DNA from: Zantedeschia hybrid cultivar
Lineage: Eukaryota; Streptophyta; Magnoliopsida; Alismatales; Araceae
Direction of reading: 5' to 3'
NCBI GenBank assembly: GCA_030544215.1
Contig: JARZZO010000013.1
Span: 46,085,196-46,149,195, forward strand
DNA: 64,000 nt
The notes below the pieces were generated by a model. It searched no databases. It had not been told where the DNA came from and saw nothing but the letters and a program-made list of their open reading frames with translations. The position numbers and the translations under genes were made by a program. Shown here piece after piece: positions 11,288-23,200 of the stretch. How positions within the stretch are numbered: position 1 is the stretch's first letter; each line of letters begins with the position of its first letter.

Positions 11288-14200
11288 GTTAGTATTTCTA
11301 TTGTTTCTGGCTTCTTGTCTCTTTTGAGTCTATTCACCTTGCAATGTGTATTGTTATTTTGAAGTCATAATTAAAATGGGCTGTGATGTTCCCGGAATCT
11401 GTATTTGCTTGCTTGTTTCTATTGTACATAGGCTATAATGTTTCATTTTTTTATTTCAGAGTTTCACCGTTTGTTTGGATCGGAGTTGGTATTGGCTTAT
11501 CAGCACTCTTCTCATGGGTGAGAATCTCAATCTTCAGTTCAATATTGTTTTTATAAGTCTATGATATTTTATGGGAGTCACTATTCTGTCAAGCATCTCT
11601 TTCTAACTGTCTGATTTGCCTTTTTAGGTGACAACAAATTTAAAGGTGAGCCTTCTCAATTTTTTGTTGCTTTGATAAAGGTATGCTATGAGGTAGAGTA
11701 TTATTCCTATTATACATGTATACTATGACTTTTTGAGACATTGCAATAGCTCTAGCTAGTAAAGGTGTATAACTCTTTCCCAGACTTCTTTTGCCATCTA
11801 AATTTGTGACCTCTTTCTGATAATGCCATTATCATGTCCTCCCCTCCTGTTAATGTATGTAGCAGGGAAAAATAATGGAAACTTCTCCATTCGACATGAG
11901 GGCAGTGCCCCTGTTCGTAAAAGTGTACAAAACAAATCTGATGCAAGGGAGAGTAAGATTCTGTGTAGTCAAAGGTAAGAACTGCAGTACTGATTGAGGA
12001 CCAAGGGCTATTCTCAGCCTCAAACGCCTTGGCAAGTACCAGGCATCTGAGGTGATTCCCCCAACCCTCACCCTCAGAAGAGAAGAAAATAAAAGAAAAT
12101 GAAAAGGAGGATGGTAATGGAATGAATACAAGGAAAACATCCAAGTCAATGATATGTAAGGTTCTAGATCCATGAATCATGTACAATACATGATGACTAG
12201 TCTATACAAAGAACCCACTTAACTGGTGGCTGTCCTACAAATCATGAAGGACAAAAAGATTCAAGCCACCATTTGTTGATCATATCTATGAATCCTTCTT
12301 CCTTTTGCCACTTCAATTCATATCTGAATATTTTGATCTTCTTTCTTTTATCCTCCATTCTAAGATGCAAGGGTATATGATCCGAGATAGCCCTACACAA
12401 CCCTTTAATGTGTGTCAAAGGGAAATGGTTGAACCAATCAGTAGAAATCAATATCCTATCAATCCTAAACTGTTTACTCTCCTGCTGGAGGTTAGACCAT
12501 GTAAACTTTCTGTTAGGTATATCCAGATCCATAAGTTGCACATCTCTGATCCACTGGTTAAGGCTGACCATCTCCTTACTCCACCTCTGCACACCAGACC
12601 TTTTCCAAGGGAATCTTACACAATTAAAGTCCCCCACAATGCACCAAGCTTCAGGAAAAAGAGAATGCAATCTGTAAAACTCTTGAAAGCATAATTCCCT
12701 CTGCTGTTCAGAATGTGGACCATACACAGATGAAATGACCCATCTACTATTGTGAGACCTTCTACCTTTCCAAGAAAAGGCAACCGATATGCTAAATATG
12801 CCCACATCACATACTTCACCACCAAATTTATTCCCATTCCACATAATGATCTGTCCTCCTCTATACCCATCAGCTGGAAGTACTGCAATATTATCTAATA
12901 ATGCCCCACCCAGTCTTGGTAGGGAAAAGTTATCAAAATTGGACATCTTGATCTCCTGCAAACAAATATAGTCTAGATGAAGAGATAAAACAAGGTCCTT
13001 CACTGCTCTGACTTTGAATCCCCCATTAAGGCCCATAATATTCCATGATATTAGATTCATAAAGACATAATGTGAAGTCCCCCCTCTTTAGTCTTCTTCC
13101 CTCGAAGACTGTCCATAAGGACATTATTTTTCACAAATTCTGCCTCCCTCTTTCCTGACGCGGGACAACTACCAAAACGAGTCCGACCTAGTGTCACGAT
13201 CCGAAATCAGCAAGAGCAATGTATGCGAATGGCAAATGTTCACCAGTTTTCCCGTATTTTCATGAATGTAATTACGCAACGCAAGTCATACAAACTCAAA
13301 AGAATCGCCCGCTCTCAGTGACAAAAGTAGACAGGATCGGCGGTAGTGAGAACCATCAACTACTAGGGCAACATCAACACGTTCAAAGTACTCAAATAGT
13401 GAATTCGGGACGGTTCTCACGCTCACAGTCCGACATCAAATATCATCAAATAGCTAGGTACCCTAACTCACAGGCACGGGAACATGCATGATCATATAAT
13501 AAACAACAAGTTCTTTAAGGGAACAAGAGCACAATAGCACTAACCGACCCACTGTGGAGTGGGGTCACGATCTTAATTGCCGCGGATCTGCAAACCGCCT
13601 CGTAACCATGCCAGTGTTCTGTGGTGTCGTCCAAAGAAAATTAGTTGCCGCGTTGGTTCGTTGGGGAGTGAGATGAGTGCCCGTCCGGAGCCTGCAGTGG
13701 CGTGAGCCGGGGAAAGTGAATACGTGGGAAGCCGTCGGGGCTACGTGCCGCGGAAGGTGGGGCTCACGGGAATTGCCCGTCCAGAGCCTGCATGCAGCGG
13801 GGATGAAACCCGCGGGAAGGGACTGCTTGGAGCCTGTGAGCAGCGTGAGCAGAAGGGGAAGAGAACGCACAGGGAGGCCGTTCGCGCCTGTGCAGCGGGG
13901 CGGAGGCGTTCTCGGGGAGGGCCCACCTGGAACCTGCGTGCCGCGGGGAAGGGAGCTCGCGGGGTCGCGTGCAAGGGGCTGGCGGGACGGCGTGCGCAGA
14001 AGGGGGGGGGTTGGTTCCGGCTTGGAACAGAGCCGAGTGCCTCGTGGTTCGCGGGAAGCCGTCGGGGCCGCGTGCAGTGGATGGGGTCGAGGGGGAAGGC
14101 CCGTCCGGGGCCTGCGCACGGTGGGGAGGACTCGCCGAGGCCGCGGGAGTCGGATCGGGCCTGTGCGTAGCGAGGTGGTGGCGCGCGGGCAGGTCCACCT

Positions 14201-17200
14201 TGGGCCGGTGGCGGCGGAGCCGGAGGTAGGAGAGCCCACCGGCGCACGTGGGCCGGGGTTGGCTTGGCGGGAAGGCTCGTCTCGGGTCCGCGAGCAACAG
14301 GGGAAGGAGCACGCGGGGAGGCCAGTTCGTGCCTGTGTGCGGCGGGGCTGGCGGAAGGAAAGGGAACGTACGGGCTCGGGAAAACGACAGGGAAGAGAGG
14401 AGGGAGAGAGTTTGCAACACAGAGGGGTGGGGGTGGGGAAGACGACAAGGTCTAGGGCTTCACGCCCTACACACACACGTTCGGCGGCTGCAAAACCTCT
14501 CTTTTTCCATTCAATCATCATTACCTCAAAACGAGGTTTACAAGAATATAAATAGAAAACATTAACCCTAATGAAGCCCTAATAACATCAATGACTAAAC
14601 TGACCCTCCCACTACAAAATACTCAAAATTTGAACAGAAAATGCAGAATAAATAAAAAGATGGATAACTGGGCCTCATAATGGGCCTTACAACAGTGCCA
14701 AATGCTCCATAACCATATAAAAACACATCAGTCTTCAAATGCACCGTCATCGAGCCACAACGAGGTTGGAATCGCCGTTGACGTCCTCCTCCGTATGTAG
14801 ACAAGGGTCAGATCGAATCGGACCCGAGCGCGGGTGTCCTCACCAATTCTCCCCGGCTGGGAAGAACTCGACCCTGTCGAGTATGGGTCTCGCCCACTCT
14901 GATATCGCTCTAGAAGGTTCGGGTCGATCTGCTGCAGCTCCTCGCGCGTAATCCACGTGTCCTCCGTAGACAGCCGTCCTCTCCAGTGGACCATGTAGCG
15001 CTGATAGGCCCCATCCCTAGAAGTAACAACCTGCTCGTCCAGTATATGATCAATCTGCTCTCGCCGTGCTGGTAAGGGGGCTGGAAGTGGACACTCAGGG
15101 GTGGGGTCGCTCGTAAGGGAGGTAGAAGGCTCAGACGGATCACTGGGTATTACTGTCGGATCCCGATAGGCCACCAAATCTGAGACATTGAATGTGTTGC
15201 TGATGCCATAGTCGGATGGTAGATCCACCACATACGCATTCGGTCCAATCCGTTTTATCACTCTGAAGGGGCCGGCTCCCCGAGCTTGCAGCTTCTTGAC
15301 GGTTCCTGAAGGAAACCGCTCAGGTCGAACCCTGATCATCACGTAGTCACCCTCATGAAACTCCTGGGGTCGTCGATGTGCATCTGCCATTTGCTTGTAA
15401 CGCTCATTGCTGATCTCAATGTGACGACGGATATCCTCATGTAGACTCCTAATATGATTAGCCAGGGACTGTGCAGACTCAAACGTACGGGACTGGATGG
15501 GTAAAGGAACAAGGTCAACGGGTCCCCTAGGCCTATAACCAGTAACGATCTCAAATGGATACATGTCTGTAGACCTATTGACCCAACTATTATATGCAGA
15601 CTCAGCCTGCCATAGCATCTTATTCCACCCTCGCGTACGCTCTCCCTCAAGACACTACAGCAAGTCACCCAGACTCCGATTGACGACCTCGGTCTGTCCA
15701 TCAGTCTGAGGATGATAGGCTGTGGAGAATTTCAGCTTGGTGCCCATCAAATGCCAAAGGGTCTTCCAAAAATAGCTAACAAAACGAACATCCCGATATG
15801 AGACGATGGTCTTGGGCAGCCTATGCAGACGAACCACACTCTCATGGAATAACTGGGCCACTCGAGACGCATCTGATGTCTTCGAACAGGGGATAAAGTG
15901 TGCCATTTTGGAGAACCGATCGACGACGACCATGATAGAATCGTGCTTTCGGATCGTTCGAGGCAGGCCCAAGACAAAATCCATACTAATGTCCTGCCGC
16001 GGACAATCCGGCACGGGGAGAGGGGTGTACAGACCAGTGTTCTGCTTCTTCTGCTTCGCCGTAGCGCATATGCGGCACTGAGAAACGATACGAGCAACGT
16101 CGCGCTTCAGGCTCGGCCAAAAGAATCTATACTCAACAAGCTCAATGGTTTTATTCCGGCCAAAGTGACCGGCTAGACCCCCAGCATGAACCTCCCACAT
16201 CAAGAAATCACGGACCGAGGTCCGGGGAACGCACAACCTGGACCCACGAAACAGATAGCCCTCCTGAAGGACGTACTCACTGTGCTCTCTAGAGGGCCCG
16301 GACTGTAGGGTCGAGTGGATCAGACCAAAGTCGGGACGAGTAGGGTACTCGTCCCGCAATCTCTCAAATCCCGTGACTTCCACACTGACTACTGATAGAA
16401 GGGAAGATCGCCTGCTCAGTGTGTCAGCCACGCGGTTCTCCACACCCGTCTTGTGCTTCATGACGAATGTATAGGCCTGAAGAAATTCAACCCATCGACT
16501 GTGTCTCGGGTTTAGCTTCTTCTGGGCGTGGAGAAACCGGAGCGCCTCATGGTCGGAGTATAACACGAACTCCTGCAGTAGCAGATAATGTCTCTAATAT
16601 GTCAAAGCCTGCACTACCGCATAAAACTCCTTATTATAGGTGGAGTACTTCAGCTTAGTGTCATTCAATTTCTCGCTGAAGTATGCAATGGGATGGCTCT
16701 CCTGGCTCAAAAGTCTACCTATGCCGACACCAGAAGCGTCACAAGAGACCTTAAACACCCTCGAAAAATCAGGCAGGCGAAGGACATGTGCTTGGGTCAT
16801 ACGCTCCTTGATGTCACGAAAAGCTGAAGCAGCAGCCTTCGTCCACAGAAAGGCTCCCTTCCGAATGCAGTCAGTGATCGGAGCCGTAATGGCGCTGAAT
16901 CCGCGAATAAATCGACGGTATAACGTCGCTAAGCCGTGAAAACTCCGCACATCATGGATAGACTGCGGCTCAGGCCATTCTACCACCGCTCTGATCTTTT
17001 CGGGATCAGCGGAGACGCCCTCAGATGACACGATGAACTCTAAGAAGATCACTCGATCTGTCATAAAAGCGCACTTCTTAAGGTTCCCATACAAGCTCTC
17101 GCGACGAAGAATAATGCACACCTGCCGAAGGTGCTCCAAGTGGTCCTCCCTAGAACGGCTATAGATAAGGATATCGTCAAAGTATACGACCAAAAATGTG

Positions 17201-20200
17201 CCAATGAAAGGTCGTCATACCTGAGTCATGAGCCGCATGAAAGTACTAGGGGCGTTGGACAGGCCGAAGGGCATGACCAACCACTCATAAAGTCCATCCT
17301 TCGTCTTAAAAGCCGTCTTCCACTCATCCCCAGGTCTGATCCGAACCTGGTGATAGCCACTCTTCAGATCGATCTTTGAAAATACAGTGGCTCCCGCCAT
17401 CATATCAAGCATATCATCGAGGCGGAGAATGGGAAAACGATATCTCACCGTGATGCGGTTGATCGCGCGGCTATCCACGCACATCCTCCAAGTGCCATCT
17501 TTCTTTGGAGCAAGAAGTGGGGGGACGGCGTAGGGGCTCATGCTCTCGCGAATGGAGCCCCTCGTCAGGAGTTCCTCAACCTGCCTTTGGAGCTCAGAAT
17601 GCTTCTTGGGATTCATGCGATAGTGCGGCAGGTTGGGTAAGGTGGCTCCCGGAATCAGGTCGATGGCGTGCTGGATATCACGCATAGGTGGAAGACCTTC
17701 CGGAAGATTCTCATGAAAGATATCCTGAAACTCTTGGAGAAGAGATGTGACCTCGGTGGGGTGCTTACTCGGGGTCTCGGCAGTAACCTCTCTAACCGCT
17801 AAAAGGAACACATGATCACTCTCAATCAAATCATGCTCAAGCTCCCTAGCAGAGATAAGCTGTAAAGCTACAGTAGGGGGTGTGCCAAGGAGGAAGGCTC
17901 ACGAGTGCTGGTAACGTCCGATCTGGTCGGACGGGAACTGGAACATGTGCTCGCTAAAGCCGTACTGAGAGTGGTAGCTGAGCTAACAGGTGTGGTGCTA
18001 GAAGGGGTAGCAGCACCAGAAGGAGGTGAAGGGGTACTCGGGGATGTCGAAGAACTCCCCTGAGAAGTCCCCAACTGGGAAGACGCCCTAGGTCGGGAGG
18101 GCTGTAAAGTGATGAGCAGGTCGTCATACTGGAATATGCAAGTGTTGGACCGGCCCTGAAGGGTCGCGTCCATATCATACAACCACGGCCTGCCAAGAAT
18201 AAGGCTCCCGACCTCCATAGGAAGAATGTCACACCAGATCTTGTCCTTATACGGTGGAAAGTGAATGGGAACAAGGCACCTCATCTGGATGGGAATGGAA
18301 GTAGAATCCATCCAAGATACTCGATAAGGACGAGGGTGATCAACAACAGCCAACCCAAGGCGTGCAACAACATTAGTGGAGATTGCGTTGATGCAACTAC
18401 CACTATCAATGATCACCTTACACACCTTGCCATCAACACGGTAGTAGGTGTGAAAGATAGCGGTGCGGCGCCAATCATCACACACCTTCGGCTGGATCAA
18501 GATGCATCTAACCACGTCAATCCTATCCTCATTAAGACGATCCTCACTATCACCGTCCCACAGAAACTGAGCCTGGATGCAACCCACGATCTCTCCCTCA
18601 GAGTGAAAATCATCCGCCATCTCATCTCCAGCCTCATAACTCACAGGCTGCAACGCGGGCTGGTACTCCTCAGGGTCCACCTCTCCCATAACCATGGCCC
18701 TAGACGGGCACTGAGACTTGAAATGCCCAAATCCCTGGCATTTGTAACACCGACTACGGGAGGTAAGGGGGCTGGAAGTGGACACTCAGGGGTGGGGTCA
18801 CTAGCAAGGGAGGTAGAAGGCTCAAACGGATCACTGGGTATCACTGCCGGGTCCCGATAGGCCACCAAATCTGAGACATTGAATGTGTTGCTGATGCCAT
18901 AGTCGGATGGTAGATCCACCACATACGCGTTCGGTCCAATCCGTTTTATCACTCTGAAGGGGCCGGCTCCCCGAGCTTACAGCTTCTTGACGGTTCCTGA
19001 AGGAAACCGCTCAGGTCGAACCTTGATCATCACATAATCACCCTCATGAATCTCCTGGGGTCGTCGATGTGCATCTGCCATTTGCTTGTAACGCTCATTG
19101 CTGATCTCAATGTGACGACGGATATTCTCATGCAGACTCCTAATATGATCAGCCAGGGACCGGACTTAAAGAGAATCCAAGTTGCTGGACCGGCTCGTTA
19201 GAATCCTGGTTCACGGATAAGTTAGGATCTGTAACATCCGGATCCCAATACATCAGGTCCCTAACTGAAAACGGATTCTCCTTACCCAACCCCCAGCACT
19301 GCTCATCTTCTACTCACGATAGCTTGTTCCCAACCAAAGCGATGACGCCGAACCCCAAACCCGTCTCTCCTACCTCGGGACTAGTTGACTTTACCTCCAT
19401 TGCTCCTTTAGGAGACCGATTAGCATTCCCACCACCCAAAGACTGTATCTCCCTGTACTTCGAGGATTTTGGGATAGCCCCCAGAATCCCATCCCCTCCA
19501 AGCCTCCTCGGGACCCCCATTCCAGAAGTTGCTCTGCCCTCGAGACATTTAACCTCCTCTTTACCTCCCCTTGACTCGTTATGACTGAGTTTGAAGGCTT
19601 GATACCCTGGTTAGACTCACTCTGAACAAACTGAGTGAGTTCTTCTGGCGCCCCTGTTTCTCTGCCCTGAGCTCTGTAATTCTTTAGCTTCCTATATTCC
19701 CTAACCATCTCAGCCCATGACCAATCTTGCTTTGTTGAGAGCTTCTGCCCTGAATTATCCACACTGATACAGACCCAAAAAACCCCACCTCCGGATGAGA
19801 TCTTCAGTTTCTTCAGGATGTCTGACATCTTTTCAATAGCCATTCTCACCCGAACAGCCGAAACATCGTCACCCTTTAACCCTTTTCCATCCACCTCCCT
19901 GAGTCTGCCAAAGTTGGAGCAAATAGCTTGAAAGGTAGTCATATTCCAGTGATGAAGTGGAACCCCCCTCAGGAGGCACCACACTTTGATTTCATCAACA
20001 ACCGTAATGGTTCTAGTGTCCATTTTCCATGGAGAAAAAAGTATAACGGAACCTGAAACTACCTCCACTCGACCCAGGGAACAGGCCAAGCTCTTCCACC
20101 TCTCTAAATCAGCAAAGACAAGAAAGGAGTTCATACCCAATCGACGGATGCTCCAATTGTGCACCTCCGGCCATAGCAACTGCATCCTGGCCTCCACCTC

Positions 20201-23200
20201 CACGCAATCATAAACTTTCCGAAGAGAATCCTCCAGAAAAGAGACTACGACGCACTGCCAAATATGCTCTGGCGGGACTGACTTCTGGAGACCATGGCAA
20301 CTCCAAAATACCAGGAAGGATCCTGGAGTCGGAGCCACTATAAGTTCTCACACAACAGTCCCCCTTCTCTGAAGTTCTGGTAGAAGAGTTGGATACAGGG
20401 CAGTTGTTCTTCCTGTGCCTGGATATAGGACAGTTGTTCTTCCTGTGCCCAATTCCTCTGCAAAGTAGACATCAACAGCATCTCTGCATATCCTTGCATG
20501 GTGTCCCTTACTGAGACAGCGAATACATACGTCTCTGCCTACCGGAAGAACAGCCGAGGATCTACGCTGAGGTCCCAAGATCATAGGAGAGCCTTCACTC
20601 TCCCTAAGAGACCCAAAGCCAAGGCTCCCAGGGGCTCTCTTCTCACTACTCTCTTTCTCTCTTCTCACCATCCCTAATGTAAACCAGGGTGCAAACCAGC
20701 AAAATAACATTCCTTAATCTACTTTAAATATGAGCTGCTCTAGCTGAACTGGTGGTTTAACTAACCTGGAGTCAGTCTGGAAAAATGAGTACCAGTGTAA
20801 AAAATGCTTAACCAGGTAAAGAGGTGAATGAGTCAGTGACTGTGAAAGAGTGAAACCGGTCATTTGAACCCGTTGTTTTGGCCATCTTCATTAGCCATGG
20901 TCATCATCCTCAGCTGTTTTGGCCATCTTCATTAGCCATGGTCATCAATACTGGGAAGTTCTATCCCAGGCTAGAGATTCCATGGTCCTCAGCTGTTTCA
21001 GACATCCGTTCTTCCCTGCAGAAGTGTCTGGTGGTGACCTGCGTGCCTAGCCGGGATGATGCGGCAGAGGGTGGGAAGCCTCTAGTTTCTTTTATTCATG
21101 GAGCTCTGCATACAGAGTGGCCGGGTAGTTTCTCGTGGAAGATTAGGGAATTGAAAGGGAGGTGCTTTCTGGTTAGCTCATCAATGGATGGATGAAGCCT
21201 GGGGTTGGAAAGCTATCACTTACGGTAACTATTCCCTGGAATTTCCACGTTGGAATGAGGAGACTGGTGCAGAGTTAGCTGGGGAAGGAGTTCGCAGCTG
21301 GTGCAGAGTTAGCTGGGGAAGGAGTTCGCAGCTGGTGCAAAGTGGAAGGCCTGCCTCTTCATCTTTGGCAGTGGAATCCTTTCAGTCTATTGCTGATAAA
21401 TTTGGGATTCTCAGGGAGATTGATGCTCACACCCTTTATATGGAGGTGCCCAAGTTTGTTAGGATCCTCGTGGAGGTGGATCCTGCTCAGGTGATCCCTG
21501 GGAAGATGAAGGTGGGAGCTGGGGGATGGTGCTTTGTGATATCCATCTCTGTAGAGTCTTCACTCCCTTCAATCTCAGCTCAAGGGAATCCACCTCATGA
21601 CAATTGGATGTGGGCAGATGTTGTTGCAGAGTATAAGTTCTATTGGAAGAAGTCCGATGCTCAGGCAGGAAGTTCTGATGGCCCGGGTGTTAGCTCGAAG
21701 AAAATCATTGGTCTGGCAGTGAGTTCTGTCGATCTGTCTCATCCTAATCCGAGTGTGACTCGGGCTTCGCCGTCGGCTATGGAGGAGATGAAGCATCGTG
21801 CCGGAGGAGAGCCTTCTCTGAAATAGGGAACAATGGAACTTGTTCTGTATGATGATGGTGTGGTTGATAGGCTCAAGATGCAGGAGGTTTTGAGCTGAGC
21901 AGGTTCCTCGAGGCTGATTTGGTTGGGGGGGGGGGTGGAGGATTGCTTTCATTGGGAAGAGGAGAGGTGCTCTGATAGGTTGATCATGGAGGCAAATACT
22001 GGTAGAGAAGATCTACAGTCTCCGGTTATGATTGGTTCCACGCTGGGTCATTCGGGTAAGTCATTCAGGCCCGATCAGAGTAAGGTGTCGGGTAAGTCAT
22101 TCAGGCCGGAGATCTCGGGTTTGGACTTGAGGTTTCGGTTCATTAACTTACCTGCTAAGCCCCTGAAGGGATCATCTTCTCTACCCGGCTCGCCCCGACG
22201 GGTTCGTCTTCTGTACCCGGTACACCGGTGACTTGACGACGGAATCGTCGTCTGCTGCGTCAACTTTCTTCGGTGCAGGGTTGCTATGAGCAGAGGAATG
22301 GAGTAGACTCTGGTTCTCTTCTTGATTCCTTGTCTAGGTTGCAGGGCGAAGACCCGATGCCATGCGATTCAGATTTCTCTGGGGACAGTTAAAGTATTGC
22401 CCGACAGATAGTGAGGACTTTGCCGGTCTTGAGAAGGCCGATGATGAGAGAAGATTACCATTACTTTTGTTAGGTAATGGTGCAGTCCCAGAGGAAGACG
22501 GAGATGGGCTTTTTAAACATGATGGTCGGTCATTTTGGTCTGGTCAGATGAATGGTGGCAAACAGAGTACGAGTGTGGCACAGGAGGAAGGGTCGGAGGA
22601 TGCTGAAAAACAGACTTGTGTAGATAAAAATTTTCCTTTGGGTGCTTCTTCCAGACCAGTTGCTGTGGTTTACCAAGTGTCAGATGATTCATGGACTTAT
22701 GAGCTTGTGGATTTTGGTAGAAAATTTGGTGTCTCATTTCAGGGGAAGGAAGAACCGGTCAGAAGCTTTTTGAAGAGATTAAAGAGATCAGATGCACTTC
22801 AGAATTCTGCAAAGAGGAAAGGTGAAGGTGGAGGACAAAAGATTGGAAAGAGAGAAATTAAGTGTCTTCAGACTAATTAAGTGTATGACAGTTTGAGAGA
22901 TAAAAAAGGGAACAGAGTGGTGAAAGATTCTGGTTCCTTATGAAGCTTGTATCATGGAATGTTAGGGGGATGAACAGTGATCTCAAAGTGAGCTGTGAAA
23001 GATATCATAATATCATTCTTCAAGAAACTAAGCTAAGGGATATGGATGATCAGGTTTTAAAAAGAGTAGGAGGTTCTCTCATCGATAAATATGTTATTCT
23101 TCCTGTAGACGAGTTAAAAGGGGGTCAATTGATCTTATGGAATGACATAAATTTAAAGGGTTCTGTCCGCGATGTGGGAGACTTTAGTATTTCAGTATGT

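Larger units (their letters stand above)
13156..19160 (-). mobile_element. Chromovirus (Ty3) copy with full-length 3' LTR, chimeric and lacking the 5' end
   Basis: Left: a 1,690-bp LTR (13156-14845). Then on the minus strand chromodomain/integrase, RNase H, RT, protease and the gag zinc knuckle up to about 18760. There it is fused to a second, same-strand integrase C-terminal piece (18765-19160) instead of the rest of gag. No 5' LTR or primer site remains at the right. It is closely related to the copy at 54318-60052. It sits inside the minus-strand LINE. Confidence 0.85.
12242..20720 (-). mobile_element. Minus-strand LINE split by a chromovirus insertion
   Basis: ORF1-like sequence at 19161-20720 and the ORF2 endonuclease at 12242-13060 flank the chromovirus copy 13156-19160. 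ORF2 stops after the endonuclease; RT and the 3' tail are absent on the left. It lies head-to-head with the plus-strand LINE that starts near 20870. Confidence 0.8.

Noticed and set aside
12305..12888. Plus-strand ORFs over the LINE endonuclease
   Set aside because: Shadow frames of the clearly coding minus-strand endonuclease.
13565..14565. Long overlapping ORFs on both strands (up to 318 codons) in GC-rich DNA
   Set aside because: They overlap in several frames, consist of Pro/Arg/Ser-type low-complexity sequence, and lie inside the chromovirus LTR. The length reflects the lack of AT-rich stop codons.
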